Source: PKWO01 sp036561005 (GTDB lineage Bacteria; Pseudomonadota; Gammaproteobacteria; Burkholderiales; Burkholderiaceae_D). From it: DNA of 64,000 bases. Shown piece by piece: positions 17,400 to 24,473 of this stretch. The first letter of the stretch is position 1. Each line of letters opens with the position of its first letter. The notes under the pieces were generated by a model. It saw only the letters and a program-made list of their open reading frames with translations. It was not told where the DNA came from and made no database searches. Both the position numbers and the translations under genes were made by a program. The stretch lies in assembly GCA_036561005.1 (NCBI GenBank), contig DATBQE010000089.1, positions 1-64,000 on the forward strand, in the 5' to 3' direction.

Positions 17400-18379
17400 G
17401 TGCCGCATTCGACGTGAAGAGTCTGGGAAGAGTCGGCGTGCTGTTCGGCGGGCGCTCGGCCGAGCGCGAAGTATCGCTGATGTCGGGCAACGGCGTGCTG
17501 AAGGCCTTGTTGAGCAAGGGGGTCGATGCCCACCCGTTCGATACCGGGCCGCGTAGTCTGGCCGAACTGGCGGCGGAAAAATTCGACCGCGTATTCATCG
17601 CACTGCACGGCCGCTACGGCGAAGACGGTACGATACAAGGTGTGCTGGAGCAGCTTGGCGTGCCTTACACCGGTTCGGGTGTGATGGCGTCGGCCCTGTC
17701 GATGGATAAGGTAATGACCAAGCGTGTCTGGCAAAGCTATGGCTTGCCGACGCCGCGTTTTATGGTCTTGGAGGCCGGAACGCCGGCAGACGTATTGCGC
17801 ACCGTGCCCGACGAATTGGGCCTGCCCCTGATGTTGAAGGCACCGCACGAAGGTTCCACCATCGGCATTGCCAAGGTCAACGGCTATTCCGATATGCAGG
17901 AAGGCTTCGATCTGTGCGCGAAATATGACGCAGTCGTGCTGGCTGAAGAATTCATACGCGGGCGTGAATTGACGGTACCGGTCCTTGGTCACGGACGCAA
18001 TGCGCATGCCTTGCCCATCGTCGAAATTCGCGCGCCGCAAGGCAACTACGATTACGAGCACAAGTATTTCAGTGACGACACGCAATACCTGTGCCCCGCG
18101 CCGCTCGACGCCGAACTAACGGCCCACGTGCAGGCCCTCGCGGTGCAGGCGTTCAATGCCATCGGATGTACCGGCTGGGGGCGCGTCGATTTCATGCTGC
18201 GTGCCGGCGATGACCATCCCTACCTGCTCGAAGTCAACGGCTCGCCGGGCATGACCGGGCATTCGCTGGTGCCGATGTCGGCCAAGGCGACGGGTATGTC
18301 GTATGAAGATTTATGCGTGGAGATTTTGCGTTCGGCGAGCCTGGATTTGAAGCCGTCGGAAAACTGGAAGCCGGCGTAA
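17396..18379 (+). CDS. ddlB: D-alanine--D-alanine ligase
   Basis: A 327-residue ATP-grasp enzyme that joins two D-Ala molecules for MurF. GVLFGGRSAEREVSLMSG near the N-terminus, HGRYGEDGTIQGVLE at about 72-86, LKAPHEGSTIGI and the C-terminal LLEVNGSPGMTGHSL near 280 carry the ATP, Mg and D-Ala contacts. It starts inside the murC stop (ATGA) and ends five bases before the chosen ftsQ start. I call it DdlB from its place in the dcw cluster. Confidence 0.96.
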   Translation: MSAAFDVKSLGRVGVLFGGRSAEREVSLMSGNGVLKALLSKGVDAHPFDTGPRSLAELAAEKFDRVFIALHGRYGEDGTIQGVLEQLGVPYTGSGVMASALSMDKVMTKRVWQSYGLPTPRFMVLEAGTPADVLRTVPDELGLPLMLKAPHEGSTIGIAKVNGYSDMQEGFDLCAKYDAVVLAEEFIRGRELTVPVLGHGRNAHALPIVEIRAPQGNYDYEHKYFSDDTQYLCPAPLDAELTAHVQALAVQAFNAIGCTGWGRVDFMLRAGDDHPYLLEVNGSPGMTGHSLVPMSAKATGMSYEDLCVEILRSASLDLKPSENWKPA

Positions 18380-18384
18380 GGGGG

Positions 18385-19218
18385 ATGTGGCACGACATTA
18401 AAACCATGAATGCCGTATCGGGCGCATTGTTCGGCCTGTTTGTGGCGGCATGGTTGGTGGCAGGCATGTGGTGGCTGGCGCAACGTCCGATGTTTACCTT
18501 GCGCACCATCAGAGTGGAAGCACTGGGTGAGGAACCTTTGCGGCGCGTCAATCAGGCGACGATCAAGGGCACGGCAATACCGCGCATCAGAGGCAATTTC
18601 TTCACGGCCGATCTCGATGGTGTGCGTCAGGCATTCGAGGCAGTGCCCTGGGTCAGGCGGGCGGCGGTTCGGCGCGAATGGCCGAACAAGCTGGTGGTGG
18701 CGCTGGAAGAACATATGCCGCTGGCGACGTGGGGGGACGAAGGGCGGTTGGTTTCGGTCAAGGGCGATGTATTTATCGCTAACCTGGCTGAGGCGGAAGA
18801 AGACGGAAAGCTGCTTGAATTTGCGGGGCCGGAAGGCAGCGAGAAAGATGTGGTGACACGCTTTAAGGATTTGCACGATTGGTTTGCACCGATCAAGCTG
18901 CGCCCGGCATCGCTGCAATTGTCGGGGCGCTATGCGTGGTCGGTCAAACTCGACAATGGCATGACGGTCGAGCTGGGACGCGAACCGACCAACACGACAT
19001 TGCGCGAGCGGGTTGATCGATTGGTGCGCGCCTATCCGCAATTGGCGGCGAATTGGCAGAGCGGAATAGAAAGTATCGATATGCGTTATCCGAATGGCCT
19101 GGCATTAAAAGCAGTGGGGGCAGTGTCGGGTGCAGCGGGAGCGCAGGACCGCCGAACGGCCGCCGGCTCGCCGGTGCGGTCACAAGGGAAGAAGAAAACG
19201 CATCAAGTGAAACATTGA
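18385..19218 (+). CDS. ftsQ: Cell division protein FtsQ
   Basis: A 277-residue single-pass protein: a short N-terminal tail, a membrane segment at about 12-30, a POTRA domain beginning near RPMFTLRTIRVEALG and the beta domain of FtsQ. It is the hub that ties FtsBL to the divisome. ATG 18385 gives the expected short cytoplasmic part; the G-run directly before it is oddly close for a ribosome site, and ATG 18408 is an alternative. The C-terminal 40 residues are Ala/Gly/basic and probably disordered. Its stop codon lies at the edge of a 12-bp tandem repeat leading to ftsA. Confidence 0.92.
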   Translation: MWHDIKTMNAVSGALFGLFVAAWLVAGMWWLAQRPMFTLRTIRVEALGEEPLRRVNQATIKGTAIPRIRGNFFTADLDGVRQAFEAVPWVRRAAVRREWPNKLVVALEEHMPLATWGDEGRLVSVKGDVFIANLAEAEEDGKLLEFAGPEGSEKDVVTRFKDLHDWFAPIKLRPASLQLSGRYAWSVKLDNGMTVELGREPTNTTLRERVDRLVRAYPQLAANWQSGIESIDMRYPNGLALKAVGAVSGAAGAQDRRTAAGSPVRSQGKKKTHQVKH

Positions 19219-19252
19219 GCGCAACGATGAGCGTAACAACAAGCGGAACGAT
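19217..19252 (+). repeat. Three imperfect 12-bp units between ftsQ and ftsA
   Basis: GAGCGCAACGAT (19217-19228), GAGCGTAACAAC (19229-19240) and AAGCGGAACGAT (19241-19252) are in tandem. They begin within the ftsQ stop codon and end directly at the ftsA ATG, filling the whole gap. No good Shine-Dalgarno is visible for ftsA; the third unit offers only GCGGAA. Confidence 0.75.
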
Positions 19253-20485
19253 ATGACAAAAGACGCGAAAAACTTGATAGTCGGTCTCGACATCGGCACC
19301 TCGAAGGTGGTGGCCGTGGTGGCTGAAGTCATGCCAAATGGAAGGCATGAAGTCATCGGCCTCGGGCAGCACGAATCGAAGGGGCTCAAGAAAGGTGTTG
19401 TCGTCAATATCGAGGCCACGGTCGAGTCGATCCAGCGCGCGCTGGAAGAAGCCGAGCTGATGGCCGACTGCAAAATCCGCAACGTCTATACCGGCATTGC
19501 CGGCAGCCATATCCGCAGTTTCAATTCCAGCGGCATGGTTGCGATCAAGGACAAGGAAGTCACTGCCGCCGACGTGGCGCGCGTGATCGAAACGGCCAAG
19601 GCGGTCAATATTCCGACCGACCAGCAATTGCTGCACACGGTGCCGCAGGAATTCATCGTCGACAGCCAGGAAGACGTGCGCGAACCTATCGGCATGAGCG
19701 GCATCCGACTCGAAGTGAAAGTGCATATCGTCACCGGCGCCGTGTCGGCGGTGCAAAACATCGTCAAGTGCGTGCGCCGTTGCGGCCTGGAAGTATCGGA
19801 CCTGATCCTGCAACCGATGGCATCGGCCGATGCCGTGTTGACGCCGGACGAAAAGGAATTGGGCGTGGTACTGATCGACATGGGCGGCGGCACGACCGAT
19901 GTGGCGATCTTCACCGAAGGGGCAATCCGCCATACCGCCGTGATCCCGATTGCGGGCGATCAGATCACCAACGACATTGCCATGGCCTTGCGTACGCCAA
20001 CCTCGGAAGCGGAGGAAATCAAACTGCGGTACGGCGTGGCCAAGCAGGTGTTGGCCGACCCGGGCGATTCGCTGGAAGTACCGGGTCTTGGCGACCGCGG
20101 CCCGCGCTCCTTGTCGCGCCAGGCGTTGGCTGCCGTCATTGAGCCGCGCGTCGAGGAATTGTTTGCCTTGGTACATCAGGTGGTGCGCGAATCGGGTTAC
20201 GAGGAAGTGCTCTCGTCGGGCATCGTGCTGACGGGCGGTTCGGCGATGATGCCTGGCATGGTGGAGTTGGCAGAAGACATATTCCTGAAACCGGCACGCC
20301 TGGGCACACCCGAATACAGCGGGCAGTTGGCCGATGTAGTCCGTAGTCCGCGCTACTCGACCGTACTCGGTTTGTTGTTGGAAGCGAAGAAACAATACCT
20401 GCGCGGTTACGTTGTCACGCGCCAGGACGGAACAGTAAAAGCAATATGGCAGCGCATGAAGGAATGGTTTCTCGGTAACTTCTGA
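19253..20485 (+). CDS. ftsA: Cell division protein FtsA
   Basis: A 410-residue actin-like ATPase that tethers FtsZ filaments to the membrane. The phosphate-1 motif VGLDIGTSKVVAVV lies at about residues 10-23, phosphate-2 is LIDMGGGTTDVAIF near 205 and a late GIVLTGGSAMMPG is the adenosine motif. The C-terminal end (QRMKEWFLGNF) is an amphipathic membrane-targeting helix. The ATG directly follows the 12-bp tandem repeat. ftsZ lies 129 bases downstream, with its own likely promoter region between. Confidence 0.97.
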   Translation: MTKDAKNLIVGLDIGTSKVVAVVAEVMPNGRHEVIGLGQHESKGLKKGVVVNIEATVESIQRALEEAELMADCKIRNVYTGIAGSHIRSFNSSGMVAIKDKEVTAADVARVIETAKAVNIPTDQQLLHTVPQEFIVDSQEDVREPIGMSGIRLEVKVHIVTGAVSAVQNIVKCVRRCGLEVSDLILQPMASADAVLTPDEKELGVVLIDMGGGTTDVAIFTEGAIRHTAVIPIAGDQITNDIAMALRTPTSEAEEIKLRYGVAKQVLADPGDSLEVPGLGDRGPRSLSRQALAAVIEPRVEELFALVHQVVRESGYEEVLSSGIVLTGGSAMMPGMVELAEDIFLKPARLGTPEYSGQLADVVRSPRYSTVLGLLLEAKKQYLRGYVVTRQDGTVKAIWQRMKEWFLGNF

Positions 20486-20542
20486 TGGAAGTATTTTTTG
20501 AACCTATGTATTTTTTCTCACACTTAGTTTTGTAATAACCCG

Positions 20543-20570
20543 TAGTTGGCAGTCGCTAGTTGGCACACCG
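20543..20570 (+). repeat. 14-bp-period direct repeat upstream of ftsZ
   Basis: TAGTTGGCA occurs at 20543-20551 and again at 20557-20565, a 14-bp period with related flanks. It lies in the ftsA-ftsZ gap about 45 bases before the ftsZ start. It could be a remnant tandem duplication or a binding site; nothing in the sequence decides. Confidence 0.5.
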
Positions 20571-20614
20571 CGTGATGACTATCGACTGAAAACTGCATAA
20601 TCAAAGGAGTCCTC

Positions 20615-21823
20615 ATGGAAATCGATATGCTCGATAACGCAGCACTCGGAACTGTTATCAAAGTCGTGGGCGTCGGCGGCGCAGGCGGCAATGCAGTTCA
20701 ACATATGATCAACAAAGGTGTGAACGGCGTGGAATTCATCGCCGCCAACACCGATGCGCAGGCACTGCAATTATCCAAGGCGCACAACATCATCCAGATC
20801 GGCGAGACCGGCCTGGGTGCCGGGATGAAACCGGAGATCGGCCGTCAACTGGCCGAAGAATCGCGTTCGCGCATTGAAGATGCATTGCGCGGCGCGCACA
20901 TGGTCTTCATCGCAGCCGGCATGGGCGGCGGTACCGGCACCGGCGCAGCACCGATCGTGGCGCAAATCGCCAAGGAACAAGGCGCACTGACAGTGGCCGT
21001 GGTTTCGAAACCGTTTTCCTACGAAGGCCAGAAGTGCATGGACATCGCCAACGAAGGGTTGGAGGCATTGTCGCAGCACGTCGACTCGCTGATCATCATC
21101 TTGAATGAAAAGCTGGAAGAGATCTACGAAGACGACAGCATGATCGAATGGCTGCAGCATGCCGACGATGTGTTGAACAACGCCGTCGCCGGAATTGCCG
21201 AGATCATCAACGTGCCTGGCCATATCAATGTCGACTTCAACGACGTGAAAACCATCATGGGTGAACAAGGCAAGGCCATGATGGGAACTGCGACTGCGTC
21301 CGGCATCGATCGAGCCCGTATCGCGGCCGAGCAGGCAGTTGCTTCGCCATTGCTCGACGGCATCGACCTGTCCGGCGCGCGCGGCGTGCTGGTCAACGTC
21401 ACTGCCAGCCGCGGCTTGAAGGGTAAGGAAATCAAGGAGGTCATGGCCACGGTTCGCGCGTTTGCAGCACCGGACGCGTCAATTGCGCAAGGGATTGCCT
21501 ACGACGACACCATGGGCGACGACATTCGCGTGACCGTTGTGGCGACCGGTTTGGGCAAGACGCGCAAGACGGTGCAATTGGTGCAGACCCCGGTGATGCG
21601 TACCGGGACGCATAATGAGCCGTTGCAGGTCAATGCCAACCACAATACGCATTCGAGCAGCCATGGCCATGGCAATGGTGGTGGGCAGGGTCAAGGGTTT
21701 GATGGCTTGAAGGCGCCGGCCGTTTGGCGTCGCGAGTCGGCTTCGGAGACGGTGCGTGCACTGGAGAAGAACGGGATGGAGACATACGACATACCGGCCT
21801 TTCTACGCAAACAAGCCGATTGA
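20615..21823 (+). CDS. ftsZ: Cell division protein FtsZ
   Basis: A 402-residue tubulin-like GTPase that forms the Z-ring. VVGVGGAGGNAVQHM near residue 12, the tubulin signature GGGTGTGAAPIVA at about 105-117 and the synergy-loop region NVDFNDVKTIM near 208 are present. A Gly/His/Asn-rich linker (about 335-360) leads to the conserved C-terminal peptide DIPAFLRKQAD, which binds FtsA and ZipA. A strong AAAGGAG site precedes the ATG. The end is followed within four bases by a large inverted repeat. ZapD, another FtsZ partner, is encoded at 32.7 kb. Confidence 0.98.
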   Translation: MEIDMLDNAALGTVIKVVGVGGAGGNAVQHMINKGVNGVEFIAANTDAQALQLSKAHNIIQIGETGLGAGMKPEIGRQLAEESRSRIEDALRGAHMVFIAAGMGGGTGTGAAPIVAQIAKEQGALTVAVVSKPFSYEGQKCMDIANEGLEALSQHVDSLIIILNEKLEEIYEDDSMIEWLQHADDVLNNAVAGIAEIINVPGHINVDFNDVKTIMGEQGKAMMGTATASGIDRARIAAEQAVASPLLDGIDLSGARGVLVNVTASRGLKGKEIKEVMATVRAFAAPDASIAQGIAYDDTMGDDIRVTVVATGLGKTRKTVQLVQTPVMRTGTHNEPLQVNANHNTHSSSHGHGNGGGQGQGFDGLKAPAVWRRESASETVRALEKNGMETYDIPAFLRKQAD

Positions 21824-21826
21824 GGT

Positions 21827-21945
21827 GGCGCGCCCATGGACCTACTGCGCGGCTTGATCTCGACCCTGCGATGCTCGCTGTACATCAAGTACAGCTCCGC
21901 TTCTCGGCTCGACCTCAAGCCGCTCGCTACGGCCCATGGGCACGC
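21827..21945. repeat. 119-bp inverted repeat directly after ftsZ
   Basis: A long dyad centred at 21886. The outer arms are CCCATGG (21833) and CCATGGG (21934), the middle arms GCGGCTTGA and TCAAGCCGC, then CTCGA/TCGA blocks, and the inner arms GCTGTAC and GTACAGC around the loop ATCAA (21884-21888). As RNA it would form one long interrupted hairpin. It starts four bases after the ftsZ stop and lacks a T-run, so it is not a classical terminator. I recall similar sequences as dispersed repeats in related genomes, which needs checking. Confidence 0.75.
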
Positions 21946-22058
21946 GGGAAGTCAGAGCGTGTTTTCCAAAACCAGATTCTGTATAGGAAATACGTCAGGC
22001 TGACATTGCGTCCTGGCTTAAGGGCTACTGCCACGTACTAGTCGTCCCACTACGAACA

Positions 22059-22201
22059 CCCCTCTCCCGCAGGCGGGAGAGGGGGGGCGGGTGGCGATCT
22101 GGAGTTCGCGAACAGACAAGGCTTGTCAGGTATAACTGAAGCGCAACTTCCCTTACCCCTACCCCTTACGCGGGCCGCCCTCTCCCGCCTACGGGCGAGG
22201 G
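22059..22201. repeat. Paired REP-like hairpins
   Basis: A perfect 12-bp stem CCCCTCTCCCGC / GCGGGAGAGGGG (22059-22084) is matched about 110 bases later by a second, related stem CCCTCTCCCG / CGGGCGAGGG (22178-22201, one mismatch). Two like hairpins flanking a short spacer are the layout of REP/BIME or small non-autonomous elements. No transposase gene is nearby. The 22085-22177 spacer holds no supported gene. Confidence 0.6.
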
Positions 22202-22308
22202 TTCCAAGCCATAGCATGCACTTGCAGTTAATGATGAGATTGTCATCCGATTCAGTGCGATCTGATCTCCTGCATAAAAAACAATAACAAGGCATACTTC
22301 GGTCTGCG

Positions 22309-22340
22309 CGCCGTACCCCGCGGGTGCGGCGTTTTTATTT
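22309..22340 (+). terminator. Intrinsic terminator just before the peroxiredoxin gene
   Basis: A 10-bp stem CGCCGTACCC / GGGTGCGGCG (22309-22318 and 22322-22331, one G-T pair, loop CGC) is followed by TTTTTATTT. It ends 30 bases before the peroxiredoxin ATG. It could end the ftsZ transcript, or act as an attenuator, because little room is left for a promoter after it. A weak promoter, TTCAGT (22251) and CATAAA (22273), lies ahead of it. Confidence 0.75.
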
Positions 22341-22370
22341 GCAGTCCCCAAAAATAGAAGGAGCACACAT

Positions 22371-22877
22371 ATGACTATCAAGATTGGTGATCACCTGCCG
22401 GACGGCTCGCTGGCCGAGTTTATTGAATCGCCCACCGAGGCATGCGCCATTGGCCCAAATACATTCCAGGTTGCGGACTTGGTCAAGGGCAAGAAAATTG
22501 CCATTTTCGGTTTGCCGGGCGCTTACACCCCGACTTGCTCGGCGCAGCATGTGCCTGGTTACGTCAAGCATGCCGATGAATTGAAGGCCAAGGGTGTTGA
22601 TGAAATCTGGTGCATTTCGGTGAATGATGCATTTGTCATGGGTGCCTGGGGCCGCGATCAAAAAGCGACCGGCATCGTGCGTATGATGGCTGACGGCAAT
22701 GCGACCTTCAGCAAGGCGCTGGGCCTGGACGCCGACTTCAGCAAGTTCGGCATGGGCACGCGCTCGCAGCGTTACTCGCTGCTGGTCGATGACGGTGTCG
22801 TCAAGCAACTGAATGTCGAGCAAGGCGGCAAGTTTGAAGTATCGAACGCCGAAACTTTGCTGGCGCAGCTGGGCTGA
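22371..22877 (+). CDS. Peroxiredoxin (Prx5 type)
   Basis: A 168-residue thiol peroxidase that reduces hydrogen peroxide and organic peroxides, with glutathione or thioredoxin as usual partners. FGLPGAYTPTCSAQHVPGY at about residues 44-62 contains the peroxidatic Cys in the PxxxTxxC frame, and the overall form is that of the Prx5/AHP-like group. AAGGAG lies nine bases before the ATG. It stands alone between ftsZ and lpxC, and a terminator hairpin sits directly upstream. The reducing partner cannot be told from the sequence. Confidence 0.9.
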   Translation: MTIKIGDHLPDGSLAEFIESPTEACAIGPNTFQVADLVKGKKIAIFGLPGAYTPTCSAQHVPGYVKHADELKAKGVDEIWCISVNDAFVMGAWGRDQKATGIVRMMADGNATFSKALGLDADFSKFGMGTRSQRYSLLVDDGVVKQLNVEQGGKFEVSNAETLLAQLG

Positions 22878-22921
22878 TCCATCGTTTGATGCGGCGCATC
22901 GGCAACAGTGTTGCGCCGTAA

Positions 22922-22951
22922 TTAACTGACTTTTTGGTTAGTTGTTATAAT
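22922..22951 (+). promoter_or_regulatory. lpxC promoter next to the start codon
   Basis: A perfect -10 TATAAT (22946-22951) with -35 TTAACT (22922-22927) and an 18-base spacer. Transcription should begin about seven bases after the -10, at 22957-22959, which is the lpxC ATG (22959). An imperfect inverted repeat, AACTGAC and GGTTAGTT, spans the -35 and spacer. A hairpin of seven GC-rich pairs (22892-22918) lies just upstream and may end the peroxiredoxin transcript. Confidence 0.65.
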
Positions 22952-22958
22952 CTCGGGT

Positions 22959-23891
22959 ATGTTGAAGCAACGTACCGTCAAGAATCTGGTCAAGACCGTT
23001 GGTGTGGGAGTTCACTCCGGCACCAAGGTTTCTCTGACTCTTCGCCCTGCCGCTCCCGATACAGGCATCGTGTTCCGCCGCGTCGACCTCGATCCCGTGG
23101 TGGATCTTCCCGCCTATGCCTTGGGCGTTGGTGACACCCGCATGGCCTCCACGCTGGAAAAGGATGGCGCGCGCGTCTCCACGGTCGAGCATTTGATGTC
23201 GGCTTGCGCCGGCCTTGGCATCGATAATCTGTATGTCGATGTGACCGCCGAAGAAATTCCCATCATGGATGGCTCGGCTTCTTCGTTTGTGTTTCTGCTC
23301 CAGCAAGCCGGTTTGCAGGAACAAAACGTCGCGAAAAAGTTCATTCGCGTCAAAAAAACGGTTGAAGTGCGGCAAGGCCAGGGAGAGCAAGAGAAATGGG
23401 CGCGACTTGAGCCATTCAATGGATTCAAACTCAAGTTCTTCATTGAATTCAACCATCCCGCTGTCGATGGTACCGGCCAGACCGCCGAAGTCAATTTTGA
23501 GCTCGAATCCTACGTCAAGGAAATTTCGCGCGCGCGCACCTTTGGTTTCATGCAGGACGTGGAAACCTTGCGCGGCATGGGCTTGGCGCGCGGCGGCTCA
23601 CTCGAGAATGCGATTGTGATGGACGAGTATCGCATTTTGAATTCGGACGGGTTGCGCTACGAAAATGAATTTGTGCGCCACAAGATCCTCGATGCAATCG
23701 GCGACCTCTATTTAATAGGCCATCCCTTGCTCGCCAGTTATACAGCGCATAAGTCCGGTCACACCTTGAACAACCTGTTGCTGCGCGAGTTGCTGGCCCA
23801 GCCTGAATCCTATGAAGTGGTGACTTTCGACAACCTCGACGCAGCGCCCGGCAATGTGCGGCAAGTTGCGGAAGAGTGGGCGCTCAATTAA
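22959..23891 (+). CDS. lpxC: UDP-3-O-acyl-N-acetylglucosamine deacetylase LpxC
   Basis: A 310-residue zinc enzyme for the first committed step of lipid A synthesis. The start MLKQRTVKNLVKTVGVGVHSG matches the family start, so ATG 22959 is secure. The zinc ligands are His in STVEHLMSA (about residue 77) and His and Asp in HKILDAIGDLYLIG (about 235-240). LpxC is usually controlled by FtsH proteolysis. The promoter's -10 box ends only seven bases before the ATG, so the mRNA appears leaderless or nearly so. Gene order lpxC...secA is conserved in many proteobacteria. Confidence 0.97.
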   Translation: MLKQRTVKNLVKTVGVGVHSGTKVSLTLRPAAPDTGIVFRRVDLDPVVDLPAYALGVGDTRMASTLEKDGARVSTVEHLMSACAGLGIDNLYVDVTAEEIPIMDGSASSFVFLLQQAGLQEQNVAKKFIRVKKTVEVRQGQGEQEKWARLEPFNGFKLKFFIEFNHPAVDGTGQTAEVNFELESYVKEISRARTFGFMQDVETLRGMGLARGGSLENAIVMDEYRILNSDGLRYENEFVRHKILDAIGDLYLIGHPLLASYTAHKSGHTLNNLLLRELLAQPESYEVVTFDNLDAAPGNVRQVAEEWALN

Positions 23892-23912
23892 AGGGTTGAA
23901 GTCCCATCACCC

Positions 23913-24422
23913 TTACCGTGCCTTTGGATGCTGACTGCGCTGCCTTTCGATCAAGGCGCGCAGCGCCGCTTTCAGCGTCCTGTTTTGTTGCGTCTCTTCC
24001 AGGCCGTTTTCCAGGGCATCGAAGGCTGAAACTGCCCCAGAGGGCATGTTCAAGTCCTTGATTCTTTCTGTTTTGACAATTCCGGTAATAACTTGCACTT
24101 TTAAACGTATTGCGCTAACCTGCCATCCCCGCTTGAGCAAATTGTCTTGTAACTTTGGCAATTGTTGTTTGAGCTTGCTGGCCACTGCCGCATTGGGAAC
24201 GGCGAGCACCAATTGCTCGTTTTCCAGCGACAACACCATGCAGGAAGCAAACATGGCGGGGAGTGTGGCAGCGCAATCTTTTTGCAGCGCTGCCATCCGT
24301 GTAACAGTCGGCAGGATGGATGCCATCTTGTCGTTGGCACGAAGAAAGTCCGCGGCGCCCTTGGCTGTTTTTGCCGTTTGGGTGCCTTGCTGGTAGGGGA
24401 TGAACGTAGAAGGGCGTGTCAT
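23913..24422 (-). CDS. DciA-like DUF721 protein
   Basis: A 169-residue protein with the DUF721 core, including LVLAVPNAAVASKLKQQLPKL at about residues 71-91 and a following IRLKVQ strand. DUF721 proteins are the DciA family, loaders or partners of the replicative helicase DnaB in bacteria that lack DnaC. It is on the minus strand, convergent with lpxC and divergent from the M23 peptidase gene, whose ATG lies about 50 bases from its own. The C-terminal third is Gln/Arg-rich and variable. Family assignment is by sequence feel, with moderate certainty. Confidence 0.7.
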   Translation of the reverse strand: MTRPSTFIPYQQGTQTAKTAKGAADFLRANDKMASILPTVTRMAALQKDCAATLPAMFASCMVLSLENEQLVLAVPNAAVASKLKQQLPKLQDNLLKRGWQVSAIRLKVQVITGIVKTERIKDLNMPSGAVSAFDALENGLEETQQNRTLKAALRALIERQRSQHPKAR

Positions 24423-24473
24423 CGTTCAACCTTATCACACCTCATCCGAGTTGGACGAGTACAAGGGGTTGGC

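Noticed and set aside
18944..20395. 483-codon minus-strand frame opposite ftsQ-ftsA
   Set aside because: Shadow frame across two well-identified genes.
21691..21918. 75-codon minus-strand frame after ftsZ
   Set aside because: It runs through the inverted repeat and the end of ftsZ; better read as repeat DNA.
22050..22295. 81-codon minus-strand frame over the REP-like hairpins
   Set aside because: Composition follows the C/G-rich hairpins; no ribosome site.
24162..24473. N-terminal extension of the M23 peptidase frame
   Set aside because: It overlaps the minus-strand DUF721 gene and has no family similarity; ATG 24474 with AAGGGG gives a normal membrane anchor.
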